The notes under the pieces were generated by a model that was given only the letters and a program-made list of their open reading frames with translations, was not told the origin of the DNA and searched no databases. A DNA stretch of 64,000 nucleotides from Streptomyces curacoi (GTDB lineage: Bacteria > Actinomycetota > Actinomycetes > Streptomycetales > Streptomycetaceae): assembly GCF_001513975.1 (NCBI RefSeq), contig NZ_KQ947987.1, positions 179,246-243,245 of the forward strand, in the 5' to 3' direction. The position numbers and the translations under genes were made by a program. Position 1 is the first letter of the stretch. Every line of letters starts with the position of its first letter. Below, piece by piece: positions 56,299-64,000 of the stretch.

Positions 56299-57531
56299 TC
56301 AGTCGTCGATCGCCTGGTAGACCGTGGTCCAGAAGTCGTGGATGAGCCGCGCCGAATCCGGCGTGGACATCCCGACCTGGGTCAGCAGGATGCCGGTGAG
56401 CTGCTTGTCCGGGTCGGCGTAGGCCGTGGTGCCGGTTCCGCCGTCCCAGCCGAACTGGCCTACGGACGCGTAGTCACCGCGATGGGTGCGCACCGCCATC
56501 CCGAGGCCCCAGCCGCCGTGCAGCCCCTGGCCGAACGACACATGGACGTTGTTGCGGGCCAGGGCGTCCCGGGCGGCCTGCTGCTCGGGCGTGAGGCGGT
56601 TGGTGGTCATCAGCTGGACGGCGGGCCGGGACAGGATCCGTTCGGTCCCGTGCATCCCGTGACGCAGCAACATCCGGAAATAGGCGTGGTAGTCGTCGAC
56701 GGTGGAGACCAGCCCACCGCCGCCTGACGGGAACGCCGGAGGCCGGCTGTACCGTCCGCCTGCCGCCTCGTCCCACACGAGGAACTCTCCGGTCTTCGGG
56801 TCCGGGGCGTAGCTGGGCGGCAGCCGGTCGATGTCGTCGGCGGGCACGTGGAAGCCGGTGTCCTTCATCCCCAAGGGAGCGAGGACGCGCTCGCGCAGGA
56901 ACGTCTCGAACGGCCGGCCCGTGACCCTCGCGACGAGCACGGCGAGCACATCGTGGCTGACGTGGTACTGCCAGTGCTCTCCGGGCTGCCGCATCAGCGG
57001 AAGCGTGCCCAGGCGGCGCATCCACTCGTCCGGCTCGGGCGTCGGCTCCGCCCCCTGGGTGTAGACGCCCCGCTCGAAGATCGCGGACATGATCGGAGAG
57101 CTCGGCGCGGTCAGATCTATGCCGATCCCGAACGTGGAGGTCACCAGGTCCCGTACGGTGACCGGCCGCTGTGCCGGCACGGTGTCGTCCAGCGGGCCGT
57201 CGATCCGCGTCAGCACCCGGCGGTCGGCGAGTTCGGGCAGCCACGGCTCCACCGGGTCGTCCAGCCGCAGCCTGCACTCGTCGAGAAGGGCCATCACCGG
57301 CGCCATCGCGACCGGCTTGGACGTGGACGCCATCCGGAAGATCGTGTCCCGGCGCATCGGCGCGCCACCGTCATGGCGCATCGTCCCTAATGCTTCGACG
57401 TGCGTCTCACCGCCGCGGTCGACCAGCGCGACGAGTCCGGGAATCCTCCCGGACTCGACGTGCCGTGCCAGTACGTCGCGCACTCTGCGCAGGCCTGCCG
57501 CGGAGAAGCCGCCCTTGCCCGTTCCCATCAT
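56299..57531 (-). CDS. Serine hydrolase of the beta-lactamase/D-alanyl-D-alanine peptidase (EstB-like) family
   Basis: The 410-residue class C beta-lactamase-fold protein has the catalytic SxxK in FRMASTSKPVAMAPV, the YxS-type motif in QYHVSHDVLAVLVAR and a late GGTGT stretch in FGWDGGTGTTAYADPDK. There is no signal peptide, so it is a cytosolic esterase or peptidase-like enzyme rather than a resistance beta-lactamase. Leu48 is encoded by TTA (57388-57390), the rare bldA codon. The tandem ATGs at 57531 and 57528 share AGGGAGA. Confidence 0.85.
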   Translation of the reverse strand: MMGTGKGGFSAAGLRRVRDVLARHVESGRIPGLVALVDRGGETHVEALGTMRHDGGAPMRRDTIFRMASTSKPVAMAPVMALLDECRLRLDDPVEPWLPELADRRVLTRIDGPLDDTVPAQRPVTVRDLVTSTFGIGIDLTAPSSPIMSAIFERGVYTQGAEPTPEPDEWMRRLGTLPLMRQPGEHWQYHVSHDVLAVLVARVTGRPFETFLRERVLAPLGMKDTGFHVPADDIDRLPPSYAPDPKTGEFLVWDEAAGGRYSRPPAFPSGGGGLVSTVDDYHAYFRMLLRHGMHGTERILSRPAVQLMTTNRLTPEQQAARDALARNNVHVSFGQGLHGGWGLGMAVRTHRGDYASVGQFGWDGGTGTTAYADPDKQLTGILLTQVGMSTPDSARLIHDFWTTVYQAIDD

Positions 57532-57563
57532 GAGTCTCCCTGCATGCAATGTTTGGGAATTGC

Positions 57564-57592
57564 TGAACGCTCACGACGCTATATTGCGTTCA
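57564..57592. promoter_or_regulatory. Inverted repeat upstream of the serine hydrolase gene
   Basis: Perfect 7-bp arms TGAACGC (57564-57570) and GCGTTCA (57586-57592) are 15 bases apart in an AT-richer region containing TATATTG. It lies 33 bp upstream of the hydrolase start. TGAACGC-type half sites suit a TetR-family repressor, but none is encoded nearby. Confidence 0.45.
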
Positions 57593-57600
57593 GTGATTCG

Positions 57601-58236
57601 TCAACGATGGGTTGGGGGCGCAATTTGCTTGTTGGTGAGCCAGGTTGGGTGGGTGCGTTGCAATGAGTGTGACGCTGAACGCAATGGGTGGCCTGGGGCG
57701 GGTATTGCGATGGAGTCTGCCTTACTCCTGGGGGGCGGTGCGAACTTGGCGACGTACTCGTCGAAGGGCTCGATGCCGACTTCCGCGCGCAGTTCGTCCA
57801 TGCGCTCGGGCTCTTCGCAGGGCCACGGAACCGGTGCTCCGTCCTTCACGCCGGCGATCTGCGTGCCGTAGATCTGCTTGCGGCCCTCGTTGACGAGCGT
57901 ACGGTCGCGCAGGAAGGCGAGTTCGCGTGCGCCGGGCGCGCCTGCCGATACCGCCTGCTGCATCAGTTGCAGGGCGCGTCGCTGGATGTGGAGCTGTCGG
58001 TCGGCGTGTTGGGCGATCAGCCACGCGGAGCGAGCGGCCTCCTCGCCGACGAGTTCCGCCGTGGGCCAGCCGTACTCGTCCATGATCTCGCCGAGCCGGT
58101 CGCCGTGCCGTGCGGTCAGCCGGCGCCACGCCAGCTGTTCGGCCGGGTCGTCGCTGTTCGCGTGAACGGAGGACCGCTGGTCGCTCGCGGCCATGGCCTT
58201 GAGTACCTCCGCCAGTGCGGCAACGTCGTGCGCCAC
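57601..58236 (-). CDS. DUF6624-like protein
   Basis: The roughly 211-residue protein contains RLTARHGDRLGEIMDEYGWP, AARSAWLIAQHADRQLHIQR and LRDRTLVNEGRKQIYGTQIA, the pattern I recall for DUF6624, of unknown function. The last 40 residues (after FAPPPRSKAD) lose the family pattern and run into the AT-richer promoter zone of the hydrolase gene, so the natural stop may have been lost. GTG 58236 with GGGAG is preferred over TTG 58242. Confidence 0.7.
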   Translation of the reverse strand: MAHDVAALAEVLKAMAASDQRSSVHANSDDPAEQLAWRRLTARHGDRLGEIMDEYGWPTAELVGEEAARSAWLIAQHADRQLHIQRRALQLMQQAVSAGAPGARELAFLRDRTLVNEGRKQIYGTQIAGVKDGAPVPWPCEEPERMDELRAEVGIEPFDEYVAKFAPPPRSKADSIAIPAPGHPLRSASHSLQRTHPTWLTNKQIAPPTHR

Positions 58237-58358
58237 TCTCAACTCCCAGGATCGGTCGACGTGTTGTGTGCGTCATCGGCAACCCTAGGGGGCATATCGG
58301 GCGTAAAGATCATTCCGGGGAACGGTGACAGGCACCTCGGCGAGCGGCGATAATGGAT

Positions 58359-59756
58359 CTACGCCCCGGAGCCGGCCGGCGTGAGCGGGCGGCCGACGGC
58401 CAGCAGATACAGGGCCTGGGTCTCGCCCTGGGCCGGGAGTCCCAGTACGTCGTTGACGGTGTCGTCGACGAAGCCGGTCACCCCGCACACCCGCAAGCGC
58501 CGGGCGGTCGCGACGAGTTGCAGGTTCTGCGCGATGTGCCCGGCCTCCATCAGCGTGATCCGGTAGCCCCGTTCGAGGTATTTCGCCTGTGTCCGGCCGA
58601 AGGACGCGGCGAGCAGCACGATCGCCGCGGCGTCGTCGAGTACCTCACGATGCGCCGAGTGGGCCGACAGCCGCTCGCCGGCATCAGCCGGACGCCCGGT
58701 CGCGACGAGGGCGTGCGCGAGGGGGTCGTACCGGAAGAGGCCCCGCGGCAGGCCCGACACCCGGCGCAGATACGTGTACACGTCGATCGGGTACAGCGCA
58801 CCGCCCGACGGCGCCGCGCGCAGCGGGATCCGGCCGCCGTCCGTGGTCCTGCCCCAGCCGGTGACGCCGGAGGAGTAGTGCAGCAGGGCGGAGAGGTCGG
58901 CCGGGTCCAGGGCGGACGGTCCGAAACGGCGGCGGGAACGGCGGCGGGTGATCGCCTCCTCCAGCGGCAGCGACCGTATGCCCTGGACGTCGGGCAGGCG
59001 ATGCACCGGGGACGGTCGCTGATCGGCGGGCTCGGCGGTGGCGTGGGCGCTGTCGATCGCGTCCCGTTCCCGGAAGTGCTCGTGCAGCTTGCTGTTCTCG
59101 TGCAGGATCCGGGAGAGGCGGGGCAGGCCGCTCGGCGCGCCGCAGGACGGGCAGTCCGGGTCCCTGGGCGCCCGCCACGACTCCCGTAGCAGCCGTCCGT
59201 CGGCCTGGACGCGCACCGACAGGACACGGCCCCACACCGACCGGTCGGGGCTGTCCCGCAGCCCGGTGCGCAGGGTGCCGAGCGCCTCTTGGAGACCGGC
59301 CGCGACCAGGTCGTCCGGTTTGGTCGTCGGCTCGTTGCGGTCGTCGGTGACGGCGGGCCGGGGCAGCGCGTCGAGTCGGAAGCCGTCCGGGGCGGGGAGC
59401 AGGTCCCGGGCGAAACAGGCCAGGCAGGGTGTGGTGTGCGGCCGGACCCAGGGGCCGATGCGCAGGGTGCGGTCATCGGTCACGACACAGGGCACGAGGG
59501 GGGAGCCCGCGGCGAGCACGGTCTCGTTGAGTTCCTGCCGCAGCCGTACCGCCTCCGGCGCGCGGTCGGCGTCCAGGACGGCCACGACACAGCCGGTCCG
59601 GCCCGCCGCCGCGAGGTCCGCGAGGCGGTCGCGCAGTGCGTCGAGGGTCGTCAGGACGGGGCTCGCGGTGCCGGTGAAGGGGCCGAGCCCGGGGCGGTCG
59701 GCGGGGGCCAGGCCCAGCGGGTCGAAGCCGACGAGGGTGTACGAGGCGGTGGTCAT
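58359..59756 (-). CDS. Ocin-ThiF-like (TOMM leader-binding) domain fused to SagB-type dehydrogenase
   Basis: The 465-residue fusion begins with about 200 residues resembling the C-terminal half of TOMM cyclodehydratase partner proteins: RIGPWVRPHTTPCLACFARD and CPSCGAPSGLP supply two CxxC pairs for a structural zinc. From about residue 230 it is a SagB/ThcOx FMN nitroreductase-fold dehydrogenase (EEAITRRRSRRRFGPSALDP, RAAPSGGALYPIDVY, LMEAGHIAQNLQLVATA). SagB enzymes oxidise azolines to azoles in ribosomal peptides. ATG 59756 overlaps the upstream stop (ATGA). Last gene of the operon. No precursor peptide gene is visible. Confidence 0.8.
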   Translation of the reverse strand: MTTASYTLVGFDPLGLAPADRPGLGPFTGTASPVLTTLDALRDRLADLAAAGRTGCVVAVLDADRAPEAVRLRQELNETVLAAGSPLVPCVVTDDRTLRIGPWVRPHTTPCLACFARDLLPAPDGFRLDALPRPAVTDDRNEPTTKPDDLVAAGLQEALGTLRTGLRDSPDRSVWGRVLSVRVQADGRLLRESWRAPRDPDCPSCGAPSGLPRLSRILHENSKLHEHFRERDAIDSAHATAEPADQRPSPVHRLPDVQGIRSLPLEEAITRRRSRRRFGPSALDPADLSALLHYSSGVTGWGRTTDGGRIPLRAAPSGGALYPIDVYTYLRRVSGLPRGLFRYDPLAHALVATGRPADAGERLSAHSAHREVLDDAAAIVLLAASFGRTQAKYLERGYRITLMEAGHIAQNLQLVATARRLRVCGVTGFVDDTVNDVLGLPAQGETQALYLLAVGRPLTPAGSGA

Positions 59757-60841
59757 ACGGCCTCCCGGGCGGTGCGGTGGATGTGCCGGGCGTACGCGTC
59801 GAGGAAGGTGTCGCGGTACCGGGCGAGGTCGTCGACGGTGCAGTCGAGCACCGGGCGGGCGAGATCGGCGGGCCGCGCGCTGAAGCCGTTGAGACGCGCC
59901 AGCACCGGCAGCCAGGCCCGCCGGGGCGGGAAGTCCAGTACGGCGGCCAGGTCGTCGAGTACGGCGACTCGGCCCTCGGCGAGCACCGTGCGCAGGTCGG
60001 CGTCGTCGAGGCCGGCGATCAGGCCGACCGTGCGGGCGCCGAGCGTGGCGGCGAACTCGGCCGGGCCGATGGCGGGTTGGGTGACGCAGGCGATGAACGT
60101 GCGCCGCCGCCACGGGAAGTCGAACAGCTTCAGGGTGTAGAGGGGACGCGGGCCTTCCCGCAGCCCGCGGAAGAGGGGGGAGCGGTAGGCGGAGAGTCCC
60201 GCGAGGAAGACCGAGCCCGCCCCGCAGTACTGCTCCAACGGGCCGCCGTCCAGGAACAGTTCCGGTGGGGTGCCACAGGTCCTGCGGCGTACGGCGGCCA
60301 GCGCCTCGGCGTGCTCCTGGCGGGGGTCCGCGGGGCCGGGGTCGGGAGCCGTCGTACCGTACGGGTGCGGTGGTGCGGCGGGGTCGACGAGTTCCCTCAG
60401 CCGGTCCGTGAGGTAGGGCTGCCGCTCCAGCCGGGGCCGGGGTTCCGTCCGACGCCATGCGTCCAGGAACTCGGCGAGCGACGCCGGGAGCCGTCCCGCG
60501 GTGCGCAGCGGGGGCGGCAGGATCGCGTCCTCCACGGCGAGGACGCGCCGCTCCTGCTCGAAGTCCTGCCGGGCCGTCTCCCGCAGGTCCACCAGCTGCC
60601 GGACGTCGAACGCGGCCGGTCCGGCCGTGGCGGTGAGGAAGCGTACGGTGATCAGGTCCCGGCGCAGATGACCGGTCAGGGCGCTCAGGCCGGGGAGCCG
60701 GCCCAGCTCCCGTCCGAGGAGGTGCTCGGCGAGGTGGGCGACGGGGAAGACGGGCAGCCAGGTCGGATGGTGCGGGGTGGTGACCGTCAGGACCGTCCGC
60801 TCCAGGCCGCGCAGCTCGGCGAGGTGCCCCACGTCGGTCAT
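59753..60841 (-). CDS. Unrecognised protein in the SagB/P450 operon
   Basis: The 362-residue protein starts MTDVGHLAELRGLERTVLTV and has a possible metal or active-site segment CGTPPELFLDGGPLEQYCGA. It has no signal, membrane segment or YcaO motif. It begins and ends with ATGA overlaps (60838-60841 and 59753-59756), so it is strictly co-translated with its neighbours. I recognise no family; an orphan partner of the SagB fusion is likely. Confidence 0.7.
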   Translation of the reverse strand: MTDVGHLAELRGLERTVLTVTTPHHPTWLPVFPVAHLAEHLLGRELGRLPGLSALTGHLRRDLITVRFLTATAGPAAFDVRQLVDLRETARQDFEQERRVLAVEDAILPPPLRTAGRLPASLAEFLDAWRRTEPRPRLERQPYLTDRLRELVDPAAPPHPYGTTAPDPGPADPRQEHAEALAAVRRRTCGTPPELFLDGGPLEQYCGAGSVFLAGLSAYRSPLFRGLREGPRPLYTLKLFDFPWRRRTFIACVTQPAIGPAEFAATLGARTVGLIAGLDDADLRTVLAEGRVAVLDDLAAVLDFPPRRAWLPVLARLNGFSARPADLARPVLDCTVDDLARYRDTFLDAYARHIHRTAREAV

Positions 60842-61701
60842 CCCCGTGCCGCCGCCGTCGAGTGCCGCGCCGACTCCAGCAGGGCCAGGGACGCCATCAT
60901 GGTGGCGTGCCGGGCCTGGCGGGCGTCGACGCGCGGGTGCGTCCAGTCGCCCTCCGGGCGCTGCGAGCCGTGCAGCGCCGCGATGAGCAGGCGGAAGTCC
61001 TCGTCGCGTGCCGCGCACAGGGAGAGGGACAGCGCCGCCTCGGCGCACAGGTCCGCCCAGCCGTACCGGGCGAAGGCGGGGGCGTGCCGGCGCAGGAAGC
61101 GAACGCTGCCCGCGAGCGGCGCGGGGTCCGCGTCGGGCCTGCGGAAGGTGCCGAAGGCGAACAGCACCACATGGGTGTGGAAGTAGGCCTGGGTCAGCAG
61201 CCGTTCGGCACCGGTGAGGCCCGCTGCCGCCTGATCGGCGTCCCGCGGCGGGCGCAGGGCGCCGGCCAGGTCGTGTTCGCCGAGCTCGTGCAGGTTGTGC
61301 GCCAGGCACAGGGCGTGCAAGGGCGGCAGGGAGGCCGTCCTCAGGCGCGGGGCGAGCCGCTCGACCAGGTGCCGGGCGGCCTTGTCGCCGGGAGCCCGGA
61401 CGTGCAGCAGGTGGGCGAGCATCGCGGTGCCCAGCAGGTCGTCCGCCTCGGCGGCGGGGTGCTGCCGGGCGGCGGGCGGAGCCGGCTGCCGCGCCGTGTC
61501 CAGCAGGGCGTTCAGAGTGCCTTCCCAGGCCGGTACGTCGGCGGGACAGAGGGTGGAGAAACGTTCGAGCAGCATGGCGTGGAACCACGCCTCGTCGGCG
61601 AGCGGCAGGGCGGGCGCGTCCCGCCGGTCGATCGGGTGCCGGTGCAACCAGTGCAGCGCCGTGGCCGCCGCGTGCCGGTCGTGCCCGGCGGGTGCGCTCA
61701 T
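60838..61701 (-). CDS. Unrecognised helical protein in the SagB/P450 operon
   Basis: The 287-residue protein is almost all alpha-helical, with repeated short hairpins (ALHWLHRHPIDRRDAPALPL, LHALCLAHNLHELGEHDLAG, DLCAEAALSLSLCAARDEDF). This helical-repeat pattern suggests a scaffold or a toroid-like fold; no catalytic motif is seen. ATG 61701 overlaps the upstream stop (ATGA). No family recognised. Confidence 0.7.
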   Translation of the reverse strand: MSAPAGHDRHAAATALHWLHRHPIDRRDAPALPLADEAWFHAMLLERFSTLCPADVPAWEGTLNALLDTARQPAPPAARQHPAAEADDLLGTAMLAHLLHVRAPGDKAARHLVERLAPRLRTASLPPLHALCLAHNLHELGEHDLAGALRPPRDADQAAAGLTGAERLLTQAYFHTHVVLFAFGTFRRPDADPAPLAGSVRFLRRHAPAFARYGWADLCAEAALSLSLCAARDEDFRLLIAALHGSQRPEGDWTHPRVDARQARHATMMASLALLESARHSTAAARG

Positions 61702-62483
61702 GCCGTCGCTCCGCGCGGTCCGCCCATGGGGGCCACCCGGACGATGCCGTTGACGAGCATGCGGTCCTCGGCGTCGGTCGCTCCGATCACCCACTCGCCC
61801 GGCAGCAGCTCGGGGTTGTTCTCCAGCAGCAGGTCCGAGACGACCACCGGATCGGCGGGACCGGCCTCGAAACGGCGTACCTCCTGGATGCCCAGGGTGT
61901 TGTAGCCGACCTTCACCACGGCCGGACCGGTCAGCTCCTCCAGCTCCAGCACGAGCCGCAGCACCCGGTGGCCCCGCTCGTCGACCGCCTCGCCCAGCTC
62001 GGCCTTGCCCAGGGACAGCGGGGAGGTGAACTTGTCCGGGATCACCGGCACATAGGGGCGGACCTCGCCGCGGCGGTCGTAGGTGAGCACCGAGGAGTAG
62101 AGCATGTAGCCCTCGTCGTCGTGCACGGCGACGTTGACGTAGCTCTTGGCCCCGTCCTTGAGCGCGACCAGGATCTCGCTGGTGCCGGCGGGCGTCTCGG
62201 GGCGCAGCACCAGCCCCGACTCCCGCACCTCGTCCAGCAGCGGGAAGGTGTACGTGTGCTTGAGCGCGAAGGGCTCGGTGAGCCCGTCCAGCCGGGTGGT
62301 GCAGCGCAGCTCCACCACGCCCGGCGCGGCGAGCCGGCCGGTGACCGAGCAGTGCACGGCGGCCGTACGGGCGGCCAGGGTGGGCGAGATGACGTACCGC
62401 GCCATGGCCTCCTCCAGCGTCCGGCCGGAGAACTCCTCCTTGCGCATCAGCCCCGCGACCAGCGCGGTCGTCGCATGCCTCAT
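61698..62483 (-). CDS. Unrecognised beta-rich protein in the SagB/P450 operon
   Basis: The 261-residue protein begins MRHATTALVAGLMRKEEFSG and is mostly beta strands (VHCSVTGRLAAPGVVELRCT, ALKHTYTFPLLDEV, LRLVLELEELTGPAVVKVGY). It has no signal peptide and no motif I can name. ATGA overlaps link it to the P450 upstream and the helical protein downstream. It could bind the substrate or be a structural partner. Confidence 0.7.
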   Translation of the reverse strand: MRHATTALVAGLMRKEEFSGRTLEEAMARYVISPTLAARTAAVHCSVTGRLAAPGVVELRCTTRLDGLTEPFALKHTYTFPLLDEVRESGLVLRPETPAGTSEILVALKDGAKSYVNVAVHDDEGYMLYSSVLTYDRRGEVRPYVPVIPDKFTSPLSLGKAELGEAVDERGHRVLRLVLELEELTGPAVVKVGYNTLGIQEVRRFEAGPADPVVVSDLLLENNPELLPGEWVIGATDAEDRMLVNGIVRVAPMGGPRGATA

Positions 62484-63889
62484 CGTGATTCCTTTCGGTG
62501 TCCGGCGGGTTCCGGTTGCCTGGGGGTCGCCCGCAGCCGGGTGCCGGGACGGGGACGCAGGATGATGTCCACGGCGGCCCGGAGCGGGTCGCCGACGGGT
62601 GCCAGGGAGAAGCCCTGCAGCACCCGGGTGAGCACCACGCCCCCGGTGACCAGGGCCAGTTGACGGCCGGGGCAGGAGCGGCGGCCGCCCCCGAAGGGGA
62701 AGAACGTGTACTTCGGATCACCGTTTCGCCCGCCGCCCAGCCAGCGCTCCGGCCGGAACTCGTCGGGCCCCTCGAACCAGCGCTCCGAGCGCTGCACGCC
62801 GTAGGGAGAGACCAGCAGGACCGCCCCGGCCGGGATGCGTACGCCGCCGACCACGCTGGGCCGGCCGGTGGCCCGCATGATCGTCCAGGCGGGCGGGTAC
62901 AGCCGCAGCGCCTCCAGGAAGACCGCCCGCAGCAGCGGCATACGGGCCAGGTCCGCGTCCTCGGGGGCCCGGTCGCCGACGGCCGTGTCGATCTCCGTGC
63001 GCACCCGCTCGGTCACCGCCGGATCACCGGCGAGCAGCAGCAGCGCCCAGGCGAGCGAGGTGGCCGTGGACTCGTGCCCGGCGATGAGGTGGGCGAGGAC
63101 CTCGTCGCACACCTGCCGCACTGTCAGCGGCTCCCCGGGGGCGTCGGTGAGCAGGCCGATCAAGTCGTCCCGGCCGCCGGGATGATGGGCCACGAGATTC
63201 AGTACGGAGGTCCTGAGCTCGGTTGCGGCACGGCTGAACTCCCTGCGGACGTCGTCGTGTTCGGCCGGGGCGGCGGGCGCGGACTCCAGGGCGTGGATGC
63301 ACTCCATCACCGTGCGCAGATGGTGCGAGAAAGCGCGCAGGTCGAAGTCGGCGTCGGTGCCGCACAGCTGGCGCAGGGTCGCCGCGAGGGTGAGCGACCG
63401 CATCTCCTCGTGGATGTCGAGCGGGTCCGTGCCCGTCCAGTGGCGCAGCCGCTCGTCGGCGGCCCCGGCGACGATCCGGGCGGCGCGCCGGACGTACCGC
63501 GCCCCGGTGATGCGGACGCTCCGGCGCCGTGAACTCGCCCAGTCGGGGCCCTCGCTGGTGAGCACGTTCTCGCCGAGCACGCGCTTCCACAGCTCCATCT
63601 TCGGTTTGAAGAAGACGGCGTCGCGGTCGGCGAGCACGACGTCGATGGCCGCCGGGTCGTTCACCACGAGACAGGCGCCGGGGCCCGCGTCCAGCCGGGC
63701 CAGACCGTGCGTGCCCTCGTGTGCCGCGCGGCGCAGCAGGTCCAGCGGTGCGGTGCGCAGCTCGCGCAGATGGCGGCCCGGCGGCTCGTCGCCGGGACCG
63801 GGGCCCGGGCCGGGGCCGGCGGGCCGGCCGGGTGGATGTGCCGGGCAGGCCGCCGCGCCGCTCACCAGGGGAATGGCCTTCCAGTTCAT
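62480..63889 (-). CDS. Cytochrome P450
   Basis: The 469-residue enzyme has the oxygen-activation helix HLIAGHESTATSLAW, ExxR in EALRLYPPAW and heme ligand Cys in FFPFGGGRRSCPGRQLAL. The pattern with FGGGRRxCxG and a long N-terminal Pro/Gly-rich stretch is closer to fatty-acid/CYP4-like or CYP102-like bacterial P450s than to typical CYP105 enzymes. ATG 63889 with GAGGTG upstream; a GTG at 63898 is possible. First complete gene of this operon in the window, preceded by a partial gene. Confidence 0.9.
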   Translation of the reverse strand: MNWKAIPLVSGAAACPAHPPGRPAGPGPGPGPGDEPPGRHLRELRTAPLDLLRRAAHEGTHGLARLDAGPGACLVVNDPAAIDVVLADRDAVFFKPKMELWKRVLGENVLTSEGPDWASSRRRSVRITGARYVRRAARIVAGAADERLRHWTGTDPLDIHEEMRSLTLAATLRQLCGTDADFDLRAFSHHLRTVMECIHALESAPAAPAEHDDVRREFSRAATELRTSVLNLVAHHPGGRDDLIGLLTDAPGEPLTVRQVCDEVLAHLIAGHESTATSLAWALLLLAGDPAVTERVRTEIDTAVGDRAPEDADLARMPLLRAVFLEALRLYPPAWTIMRATGRPSVVGGVRIPAGAVLLVSPYGVQRSERWFEGPDEFRPERWLGGGRNGDPKYTFFPFGGGRRSCPGRQLALVTGGVVLTRVLQGFSLAPVGDPLRAAVDIILRPRPGTRLRATPRQPEPAGHRKESR

Positions 63890-63911
63890 CGCGGGCACCT
63901 CGGGGCGTCGG

Positions 63912-64000
63912 TCACGGCAGGGCGCGGTCGGGGCGGGCGTGCGGATCGGGGTCGTGGTCGGGGCGGGGGGTGCGGATCGGGGTCGTGGTCGGGGCGGGGG
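63912..64000 (-). CDS. C-terminal end of an upstream gene (partial)
   Basis: The minus strand is open to a TGA at 63912-63914 in a frame that reads PIRTPRPDHDPDPHARPDRA before LP. It is made largely of a tandem repeat. The stop lies 22 bp before the P450 start, as expected for the preceding gene of the operon. A Pro-rich C-terminus is typical of several TOMM enzymes, including YcaO proteins, but nothing here proves that. Confidence 0.35.
   Translation of the reverse strand, partial: PAPTTTPIRTPRPDHDPDPHARPDRALP
63940..64000. repeat. 31-bp tandem repeat at the right window edge
   Basis: Two units starting TGCGGATCGGGGTCGTGGTC lie at 63940-63970 and 63971-64000 (second cut by the edge), with part of a unit at about 63926-63939. 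A 31-bp period is not a multiple of three, so each unit is read in a different frame. Confidence 0.85.

Overview
The window looks like chromosomal DNA of a Streptomyces or close relative. GC content is very high, third codon positions are almost all G or C, and GTG/TTG starts and 4-bp start/stop overlaps are common. TTA codons are nearly absent: I found three. Actinobacterial hallmarks include a GlnR box, DmdR/IdeR-type iron boxes, sugar ABC transporters without their own ATPase, and DUF6099/DUF6624 proteins. All calls come from reading the sequence and from knowledge of the families; no database search was run.

Layout. (1) 1-11.4 kb, minus strand: the promoter-proximal part of an exopolysaccharide operon. 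It runs from a polyprenyl-phosphate sugar-1-phosphate transferase through an AlgD-like sugar-nucleotide dehydrogenase, a GT4 glycosyltransferase, two chain-length (Wzz-like) proteins, an AsnB-type amidotransferase and a two-domain oxidoreductase to a heparinase-like gene cut by the left edge. The first two genes carry TTA codons, so translation probably depends on bldA. (2) 11.4-13.65 kb: degraded DNA with a long inverted repeat, a broken O-methyltransferase and an integrase fragment. (3) 13.65-24.8 kb: two divergent, iron-box-controlled units. Leftward is an Opp/Cnt-type ABC importer. Rightward is an Fe(II)/2-oxoglutarate oxygenase, SbnB-like and SbnA-like 2,3-diaminopropionate enzymes, a fold-III PLP decarboxylase and a MATE exporter. 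No NRPS or IucA/IucC synthetase is present, so this is the best candidate for an undescribed system: a small diamino-acid-derived metallophore with its own synthesis, export and uptake.

(4) 25-31 kb: a GH1 beta-glucosidase with a sugar ABC transporter and a divergent ROK regulator. (5) 31.3-36.3 kb: methylmalonyl-CoA mutase subunits with the chaperone MeaB. (6) 36.4-40.8 kb: a DM13 protein, an ArsR/CDF/ArsM metal-metalloid group with Cys-rich tails, a DUF6174-like lipoprotein and a Tat-type lipoprotein beta-carbonic anhydrase. (7) 40.9-51 kb: a giant FAD/Fe-S D-2-hydroxyacid dehydrogenase, a MarR/YceI pair with twin operators, a polytopic membrane protein and a nitrate reductase-flavoprotein fusion with a GlnR box. 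(8) 51.2-58.2 kb: ordinary housekeeping and hypothetical genes, with a truncated AraC regulator and a TTA-containing serine hydrolase.

(9) 58.36-64 kb, minus strand: five genes joined by ATGA overlaps and continuing past the right edge. They encode a P450, three unrecognised proteins, and a fusion of an Ocin-ThiF-like (TOMM leader-binding) domain with a SagB-type dehydrogenase. This is a second candidate for a poorly described, RiPP-like biosynthetic system. No rRNA, tRNA, CRISPR array or intact insertion sequence was seen.
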